This document shows positions 24,054-32,338 of a DNA stretch of 64,000 nucleotides, in pieces. Source of the stretch: Micromonospora rubida (GTDB lineage Bacteria; Actinomycetota; Actinomycetes; Mycobacteriales; Micromonosporaceae); contig NZ_JAAALO010000014.1 in NCBI RefSeq assembly GCF_009908295.1, forward strand, positions 62,001 to 126,000. Reading direction: 5' to 3'. The first letter of the stretch is position 1. Every line of letters begins with the position of its first letter. Position numbers and translations under genes: made by a program. The notes under the pieces were generated by a model. That model did no database searches. It was not told the origin of the DNA and saw nothing but the letters and a program-made list of their open reading frames with translations.

Positions 24054-24596
24054 ATGCGCCGAGGACTGAAATTCGTGCCGGTGGTGGCGGTGCTGGCGGT
24101 GGTGGCGGAGCTGGCGGTGTTCGTCGGCGTCGGCCGGCTGGTCGGGTTCGGGGCGGCGGTGCTGCTGGTGTTCGCGGCGTCGCTGTTGGGGCTGGTGCTG
24201 TTGCGGCGTGAGGGCATGCGGGCGTGGCGGGGTTTCCGGGCGGCGGCGCAGGCGGGTCAGCCGCCGGGCCCGCAGGTCACCGACGGGCTGGTGGGGCTGT
24301 TGGGGGCGTTGCTGCTGGCGGTGCCGGGCCTGGTCAGTGGTGTGGTGGGGGCGTTGCTGTTGGTGCCGCCGGTGCGGCGGCTGACCCGGGCCGGGGTGCG
24401 GCGGGCCACGGAGCGGCGGGTGTCGTCGATGGTGGCCGGTGACCTGTTCGGGCCGCGGGTGGTGCGGGTGCGCCGTAGCGCCGCCCAGCCCGCCCAGCCG
24501 ACCTCGTCCGACCAGTCGCCTGCCGGCCCGGTCGAGCCGACGGTGGTCGACGGTGGCCGGGCCATCGAGGGGGAGATCGTCGAACCCGGCCGTTGA
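24054..24596 (+). CDS. fxsA: FxsA-family membrane protein
   Basis: The 180-residue protein contains the FxsA core. Two N-terminal helices (VPVVAVLAVVAELAVFVGVGRLVGFGAAVLLVFAASLLGLVLLRREG) are followed by a third (GLVGLLGALLLAVPGLVSGVVGALLLVPPVR). Then comes a basic, low-complexity cytoplasmic tail of about 60 residues. The family is named for suppression of phage F exclusion; its cellular role is unclear. The lnt-ppm1-fxsA-rbpA neighbourhood is conserved in actinomycetes. Confidence 0.88.
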   Translation: MRRGLKFVPVVAVLAVVAELAVFVGVGRLVGFGAAVLLVFAASLLGLVLLRREGMRAWRGFRAAAQAGQPPGPQVTDGLVGLLGALLLAVPGLVSGVVGALLLVPPVRRLTRAGVRRATERRVSSMVAGDLFGPRVVRVRRSAAQPAQPTSSDQSPAGPVEPTVVDGGRAIEGEIVEPGR

Positions 24597-24626
24597 CGCG
24601 GGAAGCCCGACTTTGGGCGGGACATA

Positions 24627-24666
24627 CGCGAATGCCCCCGGGAGGTCACTCCCGGGGGCATTCGCG
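24627..24666. terminator. Bidirectional terminator between fxsA and rbpA
   Basis: A 17-bp perfect stem (24627-24643 and 24650-24666) with a 6-nt loop lies between two convergent genes. Confidence 0.85.
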
Positions 24667-24682
24667 TTGTTCGGGCTGGTGC

Positions 24683-25024
24683 TCAGGCGCGGCCGCGGCG
24701 GGTGCGGACCTCCTGCAGCCGCTCGGCGAGGATGTCCTCCAACTCGGCGATGGAGCGGCGCTCCAGCAGCATGTCCCAGTGGGTGCGCGGCGGCTTGGCC
24801 TTCTTCTGCTCCGGCTCGTTGCCGTCGACCAGCCGGGCGACGCTGCCGTCGAACTTGCATTCCCAGGTGGTGGGGACCTCCGCGTCGACGGCGAACGGCA
24901 CCTCGAACTGGTGTCCCTTGGCGCAGAGGTACTCGCGGGTCTGACGCGGCGCGAGCTCCGTGTTGCGGTCGGATTCGTAGCTGACCGCGCCCAGACGGCT
25001 TCCGCGCAGCATACGCTCGCCCAT
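24683..25024 (-). CDS. rbpA: RNA polymerase-binding protein RbpA
   Basis: The 113-residue protein starts MGERMLRGSRLGAVSYESDRNTELAPRQTREYLCAKGHQFEVPFA. It shows the RbpA layout: N-terminal tail, a core domain with C/H zinc-type residues (CAKGH ... WEC), a basic linker (EQKKAKPPRTHWDMLLERR) and the sigma-interacting helix (SIAELEDILAERLQEVR). It binds RNA polymerase and group 1/2 sigma factors and contributes to basal rifampicin tolerance. ATG 25024 has a GAGGGGA ribosome binding site. A SigR-like promoter lies upstream. Confidence 0.95.
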   Translation of the reverse strand: MGERMLRGSRLGAVSYESDRNTELAPRQTREYLCAKGHQFEVPFAVDAEVPTTWECKFDGSVARLVDGNEPEQKKAKPPRTHWDMLLERRSIAELEDILAERLQEVRTRRGRA

Positions 25025-25064
25025 GATCGACTTCCCCTCGCTCGTGGTGCTGGTCTTCTCGTGT

Positions 25065-25091
25065 AACGGTCCGTGCCGGCCGGGCCATTCC
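25065..25091 (-). promoter_or_regulatory. SigR-like promoter of rbpA
   Basis: On the minus strand GGAAT (25087-25091), 19 bases and GTT (25065-25067) match the disulfide-stress SigR consensus (GGAAT-N18/19-GTT), about 40 nt upstream of the ATG. In Streptomyces rbpA is a known SigR target. Confidence 0.65.
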
Positions 25092-25270
25092 CCGCCCGCC
25101 CTGGCGGGCCGGAACCCGCCCGCCCCGTGGGGCGCGGCACGGCCGTCGCCCCGCAAGGGTAGCCGGACAGGAAATGCGCCCGGCGGGGTCGCCCCGGCCG
25201 GGTCGAGTCGGTGGGAGTGTTTCGGCGGTTTACGGGGATGTTACCGAACCCCAGCCGTGCGGAGGTGTCG

Positions 25271-26752
25271 ATGTCCAGTGACGCGCCGGTCGCCCGCCGA
25301 CCGCCCGCCGGCCGGACCTTCTTCGGCCACCCCCGAGCCCTGGCCACCCTGTTCCTCACCGAGATGTGGGAACGGTTCAGCTTCTACGGCATGCGGGCGA
25401 TCCTGGTGCTGTACCTGACCGCGGCGGTCGCCGACGACGGCGGCGGCCTGCGCCAGTCCACCGCCGTCGCCGTGTACGGCGCGTACAACGCGATGGTGTA
25501 CCTGATGGCGCTGCCCGGTGGGTGGGTCGCCGACCGGCTCCTCGGCGCCCGCCGCAGCGTGCTGTGGGGCGGCGTGATCATCGCCTGCGGCCACTATGTG
25601 ATGGCGATCCCGGTGGGCTGGAGCGTCTTCGCCGGCATGGCGCTGATCGTCGTCGGCACCGGGCTGCTCAAACCCAACATCTCCACCATGGTCGGCGACC
25701 TGTACGACCGGGACTCCCCGCGCCGCGACGCCGGGTTCTCCCTGTTCTACATGGGCATCAACCTGGGCGGCTTCGTCGCCCCGCTGATCACCGGTTTCCT
25801 CGGCGAGCGGATCAACTGGCACCTGGGGTTCGCCGTCGCCGCCGTCGGCATGACCTTCGGGGTGATCCAGTACGTGATCGGCGGGCGGCACCTCGGCGAC
25901 GCGGGCGCCCGGCCCGCCGACCCGCTGCTCGGCGCCGACCGCCGCCGTGCGCTGACCCGCGGTGGGGTGGCCGCCGGCGTGGTGGCGGTGCTCCTGGCGG
26001 CCCTGGCCGCCGCCGGGCTGTTCACCGTCGACACCATGGTCAACCTGCTCACCGCCACCACCGTGCTGGTCACCGTTGGGTACTTCACGCGGATCCTCAC
26101 CGACCGGGAACTCAGCGGCACCGAACGCAGCCGGATGAAGGCGTACGTGTGGCTGTTCGTGTTCGCCGCCTCGTTCTGGCTCATCTACGACCAGGCCGGG
26201 TCGGTGCTGAACATCTTCGCCGCCGACCGCACCGACCGGGACGTGTTCGGGTTCACCTTCCCCGCGTCCTGGCTCCAGTCGGTCAACCCGATCCTGATCA
26301 TCATCGGGGCGCCCCTGTTCGCGTGGCTGTGGCTGCGGTTGGGCCACCGGGTCTCCACCCCGGTGAAGTTCGCCGTCGGCCTGGTGCTCAACGGTCTGTC
26401 GTTCGTGCTGATGGCCGCCGCCGCGCAGGCCGCCGTCGGCGGTGACCTGGTCTCCCCGTGGTGGCTGGTGGCGGTCTTCGCCATCCAGGTCGCCGGGGAG
26501 TTGTCGCTGAGCCCGGTCGGCCTGTCCGCCACCACGAAACTCGCCCCGGTGAAGTACGCCAGTCAGATGATGGGCCTGTGGTTCCTGGCCACCGCCGTCG
26601 GTGACGCCATCGGCGGCCAGGTGGCCCGGCTCGCCGAGGCGTGGCCGGAGCCGACGTACTTTCTCGTCTTCGGTGCGGCGTCGGTGCTGCTCGGCCTCGG
26701 CGCGGTGATGTTCGCCCGGCAGATCCGCCGGCTGATGGCCGGCATCCACTGA
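25271..26752 (+). CDS. Proton-dependent oligopeptide transporter (POT/PTR)
   Basis: The 493-residue MFS protein has the POT proton-coupling motif ExxERF as EMWERFSFYG at about residue 35. The PTR signature region follows (GLLKPNISTMVGDLYDRDSPRRDAGFSLFYMGINLGGFVAPL), along with about 12-14 hydrophobic helices and the late ELSLSPVGLSATTKLAP motif. It imports di- and tripeptides across the membrane. ATG 25271 follows GGAGGTG by four bases. No operon partner is seen. Confidence 0.93.
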   Translation: MSSDAPVARRPPAGRTFFGHPRALATLFLTEMWERFSFYGMRAILVLYLTAAVADDGGGLRQSTAVAVYGAYNAMVYLMALPGGWVADRLLGARRSVLWGGVIIACGHYVMAIPVGWSVFAGMALIVVGTGLLKPNISTMVGDLYDRDSPRRDAGFSLFYMGINLGGFVAPLITGFLGERINWHLGFAVAAVGMTFGVIQYVIGGRHLGDAGARPADPLLGADRRRALTRGGVAAGVVAVLLAALAAAGLFTVDTMVNLLTATTVLVTVGYFTRILTDRELSGTERSRMKAYVWLFVFAASFWLIYDQAGSVLNIFAADRTDRDVFGFTFPASWLQSVNPILIIIGAPLFAWLWLRLGHRVSTPVKFAVGLVLNGLSFVLMAAAAQAAVGGDLVSPWWLVAVFAIQVAGELSLSPVGLSATTKLAPVKYASQMMGLWFLATAVGDAIGGQVARLAEAWPEPTYFLVFGAASVLLGLGAVMFARQIRRLMAGIH

Positions 26753-26767
26753 AAGGTCAGGGACACG

Positions 26768-27910
26768 TCAGCGTGGGGCGGCGCCCAGCCGGGCCAGCGC
26801 CGCGGCCAGGTCGCTGACCTGGTCGACGAGCTGCGCCGAGCGCCGCTGCGCGGCATCCCGGTCGGCGTCGGCCGCGCCGAGGCGGGCCTCCAGCTCACCG
26901 ACGCGACCCTGTGCGGCAACCGTCGCCTCCCGGGCCGCGGCCAACTGGGCGGCGACGGCGTCGCGGGCGGCGCCGGCCTCGGCGAGCCGCGCCGACAGCG
27001 CCGCCGCCTCCTCCCTGGCGGCCTGCGCCGCAGCCTGTCCGGCCTCGGCGTCCCGCCGCGCGTCCTGCGCCTCGCCGCGCAGCCGGTCGGCGTGCTCGCG
27101 GGCCTGCGTGGCCTCGGCGCGGGCGGCGTCTGCCCGCTCGGCTGCCCGGCGGCCTTCCGCGTGGGCCCGCTCGGCGTCGGCGTCGGCCTGCCCGGCCCGC
27201 CGCCGTGCCTCGTCCGCCGCGTCGGCGGCGCGGCGCGCGTCGGCGGCGGCGGTGTCCCGTTCGGCGGTCAGGTCGGCGGCCCGCCGCCGTTCGTCGTCGC
27301 GTTCGCCGGTGACCGTTCGCAGCTCGTGCCGGGCGGCGTCGCGGTCCCGTTCGGCCTGTACCCGCAGCGCCTGCGCCGCCCCGTTGTCGCGGCGCGCGGA
27401 GTCCCGGGCCGCCTCGGCGGCGTCGGCCCGCTCCCGGCCCCGGGCCGCGTCGGCCTCGGCCCGTTCGGTGCGCTCGCGGGCGGCGTCGGCCTCGGCCTTG
27501 GCCGTCCGGGCTTCCTGACGGGCCCGGGCGGCGCCCGCCGCCGCGTCCTCGGCGTCGCGGCGGGCCTCGTCGCGTTCGGTGTGCGCCTGGGCCAGTTCGG
27601 CGGTGGTCTCGGCGCGTAGCTGCGCCAGCTGCCGCTCCACCCCGGCCGGGGACAGCTCGGCGTGCAGCGCCTCGGTGAGGGTCTGCACCACCTGGTCGAG
27701 CCGGTCCACGGCCTCCCAGGTGCGGGCGACCTGTCCGGGCAGGCCCGGGGCGTTGCGGTGCCGCATCCGGTTGTTGCGTGAGGCCCGCTGGCAGGTGCCG
27801 TCGTTGTCCCGGCAGTAGCGGAACGGGCGGCCCGCGCCGGCCCGCTGCGGCACGTCCCGGCCGCAGTGCGCGCAGGGACGGGTCTCGGTGGGGGAGGGCT
27901 GGGCGTCCAT
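26768..27910 (-). CDS. Long coiled-coil protein with N-terminal zinc-ribbon-like motif
   Basis: The 380-residue protein has four cysteines at its N-terminus (C13-x2-C16 ... C33 ... C40, CAHCGRDVPQRAGAGRPF then YCRDNDGTC), resembling a treble-clef zinc site. From about residue 65 to the end it is an alanine-, arginine- and glutamate-rich coiled coil with continuous heptads. There are no membrane segments or signal peptide. The function is unknown; a structural or DNA-associated scaffold is possible. It ends 15 bp from the convergent peptide transporter. Confidence 0.75.
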   Translation of the reverse strand: MDAQPSPTETRPCAHCGRDVPQRAGAGRPFRYCRDNDGTCQRASRNNRMRHRNAPGLPGQVARTWEAVDRLDQVVQTLTEALHAELSPAGVERQLAQLRAETTAELAQAHTERDEARRDAEDAAAGAARARQEARTAKAEADAARERTERAEADAARGRERADAAEAARDSARRDNGAAQALRVQAERDRDAARHELRTVTGERDDERRRAADLTAERDTAAADARRAADAADEARRRAGQADADAERAHAEGRRAAERADAARAEATQAREHADRLRGEAQDARRDAEAGQAAAQAAREEAAALSARLAEAGAARDAVAAQLAAAREATVAAQGRVGELEARLGAADADRDAAQRRSAQLVDQVSDLAAALARLGAAPR

Positions 27911-27947
27911 CGAGGCGGAAGTCTAGCCACGCCGCCCGGCGGGCGGG

Positions 27948-29297
27948 TCAGCCGGCGGCGCGGGCCGCGCCGTCGAGGGCGTAGCGGCGCTGCGCCAGCA
28001 CCGCGGCGAGCATCAGCACGGCCGGCAGCAGCCCGAACCCGTACCGGATCGCGGTCAGCGCCGCGCCGGGCTGGGCCACGGCCTGCCCGCCGGCCGAGGC
28101 GACGAACCCGCCGGCGGCCAGGCACAGCGCGTACGCGTACGGGCCCAGCGCCGCGCCGGTGGCCTCGGTGGCCGTCCACACCCCGGTGTAGGTGCCCGCG
28201 CCGGTGGCGTGCGCGGCGCGGATGACGTCGGGCACCATCGCGAACGGCAGCAGCTGCATCCCGGCGAACGACACTCCGAGCACCGCCACCGCCGCGACCA
28301 GCGCCGGCAGGCCCGCCGGTCGGCCCACGGCGAGCACCAGCGACCCGGCGGCGAACGCGCCCTGCGCGGCCAGCAGCGCCCGCTGCTTGCCGACCCGCCG
28401 GGCCACCGCCAGCCAGCCGGGGGTGACCAGCAGCGCCGGGGCGACGAACGCCGCGACCAGCACGGTGGTCAGCGCGGGCCGGCCCAGCTCGTACTCGGCG
28501 TAGTAGGGCACCCCGGCGAGCACCAGGTGCGTGGTGGTCGACATCGCCAGGTATGCGGTGACCAGCCAGCGGAACTGCTTGTCGCGCAGCGCCGCGACCA
28601 GCGCCCGCCACCCGCCCGGGGCGTGGCCGTCGCCCGAGGCCCCGGCGGCCCGGCGCAGCCGGCCGATGCCCGCCACCCCGACCAGCATCGCCGCGAGGGT
28701 GCCCGCGCCCAGCAGCAGCCCCATCCGTTGGTAGCCGGCCCGCGTCGCGGTGTCCCCGCCGGTCAGCAGCGGCGCCAGCAGGCCGGCGACCAGGATCCCG
28801 GCGGTGAGCACCACCATCCGGAACGCCATCAGCCGGGTCCGCTCGTGGTAGCCGATTCGCAGGTCCGCCGGGGTGGCCAGGTAGGGCACCTGGTAGGCGG
28901 CGAAGAGCAGGTTCCCGGCGACGAAGCACACCGCCACCCAGCCCGCCGCCGGCGCGCCGGTGAGCCCGCCGGGGACGGCGAACAGCGCGGCGAACGCCAC
29001 CGGCAGCAGGCAGCCGACCAGGAGCAGGGGCCGCCGGTCGCCGCGGCGGGCCTGCTGCACGTCGCAGCGGTGCCCCACCCACGGGTGCAGCAGCACGTCG
29101 GCGGCCTTCGGCGCCAGCAGCGTCAGGCCGGCCAGCCACGGCGGCACGGCGAGGACGTCGGTGAGGAAATACAGCAGCAGCAGCCCGGGTACGGTGACCC
29201 AGACGCCCATGCCGAGCGAGCCGGTGGCGAAGCCGAGCAGCGGCCCGCGCGGCAGGCGGGTGCCCGGTGCGCGGTCGCGGGTGTCGAGCCCGGTCAT
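27948..29297 (-). CDS. MFS transporter (GPH/MelB-like)
   Basis: The 449-residue protein has 12 predicted helices and the GPH-family layout, including the loop-2/3 region (KAADVLLHPWVGHRCDVQQARRGDRRP, equivalent to DPxxG-RTRxGRxRP) and the YQVPYLATPADL motif. It probably exports or imports a small solute together with cations. It is divergent from the TetR gene at 29358. The palindrome at 29326-29347 between them suggests TetR control. Substrate unknown. Confidence 0.85.
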   Translation of the reverse strand: MTGLDTRDRAPGTRLPRGPLLGFATGSLGMGVWVTVPGLLLLYFLTDVLAVPPWLAGLTLLAPKAADVLLHPWVGHRCDVQQARRGDRRPLLLVGCLLPVAFAALFAVPGGLTGAPAAGWVAVCFVAGNLLFAAYQVPYLATPADLRIGYHERTRLMAFRMVVLTAGILVAGLLAPLLTGGDTATRAGYQRMGLLLGAGTLAAMLVGVAGIGRLRRAAGASGDGHAPGGWRALVAALRDKQFRWLVTAYLAMSTTTHLVLAGVPYYAEYELGRPALTTVLVAAFVAPALLVTPGWLAVARRVGKQRALLAAQGAFAAGSLVLAVGRPAGLPALVAAVAVLGVSFAGMQLLPFAMVPDVIRAAHATGAGTYTGVWTATEATGAALGPYAYALCLAAGGFVASAGGQAVAQPGAALTAIRYGFGLLPAVLMLAAVLAQRRYALDGAARAAG

Positions 29298-29325
29298 AGG
29301 TCTGGTCCCTCCGGCACGCCGCCCC

Positions 29326-29347
29326 CAATCCAACGGTTGCTGGATTG
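29326..29347. promoter_or_regulatory. TetR operator 1
   Basis: CAATCCA (29326-29332) and TGGATTG (29341-29347) form an inverted repeat between the MFS and TetR genes. The core ATCC-N10-GGAT recurs at 30039-30056. Confidence 0.65.
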
Positions 29348-29357
29348 TAGGGGGACA

Positions 29358-30014
29358 ATGGCGGCCGTGACCATGCCCCGACGGCGACCGGGTCGGCCCC
29401 GGCGTTCCGAGACCCGCGACACCCGCGAGGTGGTGCTCACCGCCGCCACCGCGCTGTTCGCCGCCCGCGGCGTCGACGCCGTCGGGTTGCGGGAGGTCGC
29501 CGCGGCCGCCGGCGTCGACGTGGCCACGGTCTCCCACCACACGGGTACGAAGGCACAGCTCTACGACGCCTGCTTCGCCCGGGTGTTCGCCGCCGAGCGG
29601 GCGGTGCTGCAGGCCGGGGCGGCGCGCGCCCGCGAAGCCGTCGACGCGGGGCCGCAGCAGGCGCTGCGCGCCCTGCACGACCTGCTCGACGAGTTCGTCG
29701 ACTTCCTGGAGGACCGGCCGGAGACCACCGCGCTGTGGCTGCGCCGCTGGCTGGAGCCGGACCGGCACGCCGAGCTGGACCAGCGTTACGCCACCCCCCT
29801 GTACGACCTGGTGGAGGAGCTGCTGGCCGCAGCCGCGGCCGGCGGGGCGCTGGTCGAGCCGACCCCGCACGTCACGGTGCGCAGCCTGGTGTGGGCGGTG
29901 CACGCGCACGTGGTGGCGCTGGCCACCCCCGGGGGGTCACCGGCGCGGGAGCGGCGGGAGTTCCGGGCGTTCCTGAGCCGCCTGCTCGACGCCCTGTACG
30001 GCCCGCCGGCTTGA
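29358..30014 (+). CDS. TetR-family transcriptional regulator
   Basis: The 218-residue protein has an arginine-rich N-terminal arm (MPRRRPGRPRRSETRDTREVVLTAATALFAARG). The helix-turn-helix is VGLREVAAAAGVDVATVSHHTGTKAQLYDACF, with HH in place of the usual F/YYHF. The C-terminal helical ligand domain is tryptophan- and leucine-rich. It probably represses the divergent MFS gene, and the FMO/SDR operon through a second matching site. Confidence 0.88.
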   Translation: MAAVTMPRRRPGRPRRSETRDTREVVLTAATALFAARGVDAVGLREVAAAAGVDVATVSHHTGTKAQLYDACFARVFAAERAVLQAGAARAREAVDAGPQQALRALHDLLDEFVDFLEDRPETTALWLRRWLEPDRHAELDQRYATPLYDLVEELLAAAAAGGALVEPTPHVTVRSLVWAVHAHVVALATPGGSPARERREFRAFLSRLLDALYGPPA

Positions 30015-30038
30015 CGACCGGGCCCCGATCCGCGCATT

Positions 30039-30056
30039 ATCCGGCAAGCGTTGGAT
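30039..30056. promoter_or_regulatory. TetR operator 2 upstream of the FMO gene
   Basis: ATCC (30039-30042), 10 bases and GGAT (30053-30056) repeat the core of operator 1 with identical spacing, 21 bp before the FMO start. Confidence 0.5.
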
Positions 30057-30076
30057 TAACTGTCGAGGGGGATCGC

Positions 30077-31393
30077 ATGGGGGCACCGCCACGGGTCGCG
30101 GTCGTCGGCGCCGGCGCCGCCGGCCTGGCCACCCTCAAGGCGCTGACCGACGCCGGCATCACCGCCGTGGCCTACGAGTCCGCCGACACCGTCGGCGGCC
30201 TGTGGGTGTACGGGGCCCCCGACTCGCCCGCCTACCGCACCCTGCACCTGAACACCAGCAGGACCCGCACCCAGTTCGCCGACCACCCCATGCCGGCGCA
30301 CTGGCCCGACTACCCCGACCACACCCGGGTCGCCGGCTACCTGCACGACTACGCGCGACGCTTCGGGCTGCTCGACGCCGTCGCGCTGCGGCACACCGTC
30401 ACCCGCGTCGCCCCCGGCGCCGACGGCCGCTGGGCCGTACGGGCCACCGGCCCGCACGGCCCCGTCGAGGTCGACGTGGAGGCGGTCGTCATCGCCAACG
30501 GCCACAACCGGGTGCCCCGCCCACCCGCGCCCGGCTACCCGGGCGACTGCGCCGCCGAACAGCTACACAGCCACGACTACCGGGGCCCCGAGCAGCTCAC
30601 CGACCGGCGGGTCCTGGTCGTCGGCGGCGGCAACTCCGCGATGGACATCGCCGTGGACGCCTCCCACACCGCCCGGCGCACCCTGCTGTCCCTGCGCCGC
30701 GGGGTGTGGGTGGTGCCCAAGTACCTGCTCGGCCGCCCGTCGGACACCCTCAACGGGGCCCTCGCGCGCCGGCTGCCCTGGCGGCTGCGCCAGCGGATCA
30801 GCCAGGCCATGCTCGCCGCCACCGTGGGCCCACCGCCCCGCTACGGACTGCCCGCCCCCACCCACGGCTTCCTCCAGGACCATCCCACCCTCTCCGACAC
30901 GCTGCTGTCCCGGCTCACCCACGGCGCCGTCGAGGGCCGCCCCGGCATCGCCGCGTTCCACGGTGACCGGGTCGAGTTCACCGACGGCCGTATCGACGAG
31001 GTCGACCTCGTCGTGTGGTGCACCGGCTACCGGGTCGCCGTGGACTTCCTCGACCCGGCGCTGCTCGGCACCGGCCCCGACACCCTCCCGCTGTACCGGC
31101 ACGTGTTCCACCTCGACGCCCCCGGCCTGGCGTTCGTCGGGCTCATGCAGTCCACCGGAGCCGCGTTCCCCCTGGTCGAGGCGCAGGCCCGACTCGTCGC
31201 CGCGCAGCTGACCGGCCGGTACGCCCTGCCCGACGCGGACCGGCGGCGCGCCGTCTGCCGGGCCGAGATGGCCGCCGCCACCGCCCGGTGGGGGCAGCGC
31301 CGACCGGCGATGCGGGTCGACTTCGACGCGTACCTGGCCGACCTGCGCCGGGAACTGGCCGCCGGCGCCCGCCGCGCCCGGGCGACCCGATGA
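30077..31393 (+). CDS. Flavin-containing monooxygenase
   Basis: The 438-residue protein has the FAD motif GAGAAG (VAVVGAGAAGLATLKAL), a WVYG/YRTLHLNTS region, the FMO-type fingerprint around HSHDYRGPEQL and the NADPH motif GGGNSA (VLVVGGGNSAMDIAVDAS), then WCTGYR. It should add oxygen to N, S or carbonyl groups using NADPH. ATG 30077 follows GAGGGGG. Its stop overlaps the SDR start (ATGA). A possible TetR site lies just upstream. Confidence 0.9.
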   Translation: MGAPPRVAVVGAGAAGLATLKALTDAGITAVAYESADTVGGLWVYGAPDSPAYRTLHLNTSRTRTQFADHPMPAHWPDYPDHTRVAGYLHDYARRFGLLDAVALRHTVTRVAPGADGRWAVRATGPHGPVEVDVEAVVIANGHNRVPRPPAPGYPGDCAAEQLHSHDYRGPEQLTDRRVLVVGGGNSAMDIAVDASHTARRTLLSLRRGVWVVPKYLLGRPSDTLNGALARRLPWRLRQRISQAMLAATVGPPPRYGLPAPTHGFLQDHPTLSDTLLSRLTHGAVEGRPGIAAFHGDRVEFTDGRIDEVDLVVWCTGYRVAVDFLDPALLGTGPDTLPLYRHVFHLDAPGLAFVGLMQSTGAAFPLVEAQARLVAAQLTGRYALPDADRRRAVCRAEMAAATARWGQRRPAMRVDFDAYLADLRRELAAGARRARATR

Positions 31394-32214
31394 GCGCCCT
31401 GACCGGCCGCCGGGTCGTCGTCACCGGCGCCCGGGGCACCTTCGGACGCGAGTTGTGCGCGTCCCTGGCCACCGCCGGCGCCCGCGTCGTCGGCCTCGAC
31501 CTGTACCCCGGCACCGCCGCCGGAGTGCCGGTGCTCGGCGTCGACCTGACCGACCCGGACACCACGACCGCGGCCGTGCGCGCCGCCGTCAACCGGCTCG
31601 GTGGTCTCGACCTGCTCGTCAACAACGCCGGCGTCGGCGGACCCGCCCCCGCCGAACTGGCACCCGACGACACCGTGCGCCAGCAGATCGAGGTGAACCT
31701 GCTCGCCGCGTGGCGGACCACCGCCGCCGCCCTGCCCGCCCTCGTCGACGCCCGCGGCCGGGTCATCTTCGTGGCGAGCCGGATGGCGGTCCTGCCGCTG
31801 CCCCTCGCGGCCGCGTACGGGGTCAGCAAGCGCGCCCTCGTCGCGTACGCCGACGCGCTGCGGCTGGAGGTCGGCACCCACGTCGGGGTCAGCGTCGTCT
31901 ACCCCAGCATGGTCGCCTCACCGATCCACGACAGCACCTCCCGCGCCGGCCTGTCCCTGCGGGGGGTGTCCCGGCTGGAATCCGTCGAGGGCGTCGTCGC
32001 GGCGATCCTGCGCGCCGCCACCGCCCGCCGCGCCCCCCGCGACGTTTCCACCACCGCCCGGGGACGCCTCGAGCTGGCCCTGGCCCGGCACGCGCCCGCG
32101 TTCGCCGACCGCCTCGTGCGGCGCACCGTCGCCGGCCGGGTCGCCGCCGGTGACCTCGATGGCGCGCCGCTGGCCGAGGGCCTCGTCCGCCGCCACCGCG
32201 ACACCACCGGCTGA
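31390..32214 (+). CDS. Short-chain dehydrogenase/reductase
   Basis: The 274-residue classical SDR has TGARGTFG (the TGxxxGxG equivalent), DLLVNNAGVGG, the catalytic serine in IFVASRMAV, and YGVSKRA with the Y-x3-K pair. It is an NAD(P)-dependent oxidoreductase, translationally coupled to the FMO, so the two probably act on one substrate in turn, for example a Baeyer-Villiger/ketone pair (inference). Confidence 0.9.
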   Translation: MSALTGRRVVVTGARGTFGRELCASLATAGARVVGLDLYPGTAAGVPVLGVDLTDPDTTTAAVRAAVNRLGGLDLLVNNAGVGGPAPAELAPDDTVRQQIEVNLLAAWRTTAAALPALVDARGRVIFVASRMAVLPLPLAAAYGVSKRALVAYADALRLEVGTHVGVSVVYPSMVASPIHDSTSRAGLSLRGVSRLESVEGVVAAILRAATARRAPRDVSTTARGRLELALARHAPAFADRLVRRTVAGRVAAGDLDGAPLAEGLVRRHRDTTG

Positions 32215-32245
32215 CCGGCGCGGCGGTCCGGGTCAGGTGAGGGCC

Positions 32246-32268
32246 GGGCTCGACGGCGCGTCGAGCCC
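32246..32268 (+). terminator. Terminator after the FMO-SDR operon
   Basis: A 10-bp perfect stem (32246-32255 and 32259-32268) with a 3-nt loop lies 30 bp after the SDR stop. Confidence 0.7.
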
Positions 32269-32338
32269 GTGCGCCAGCAACACCGTGGGCGGCCCGACGG
32301 GGCAGCACCCGGCCCACGTGATGGGCCACACTACGGGG

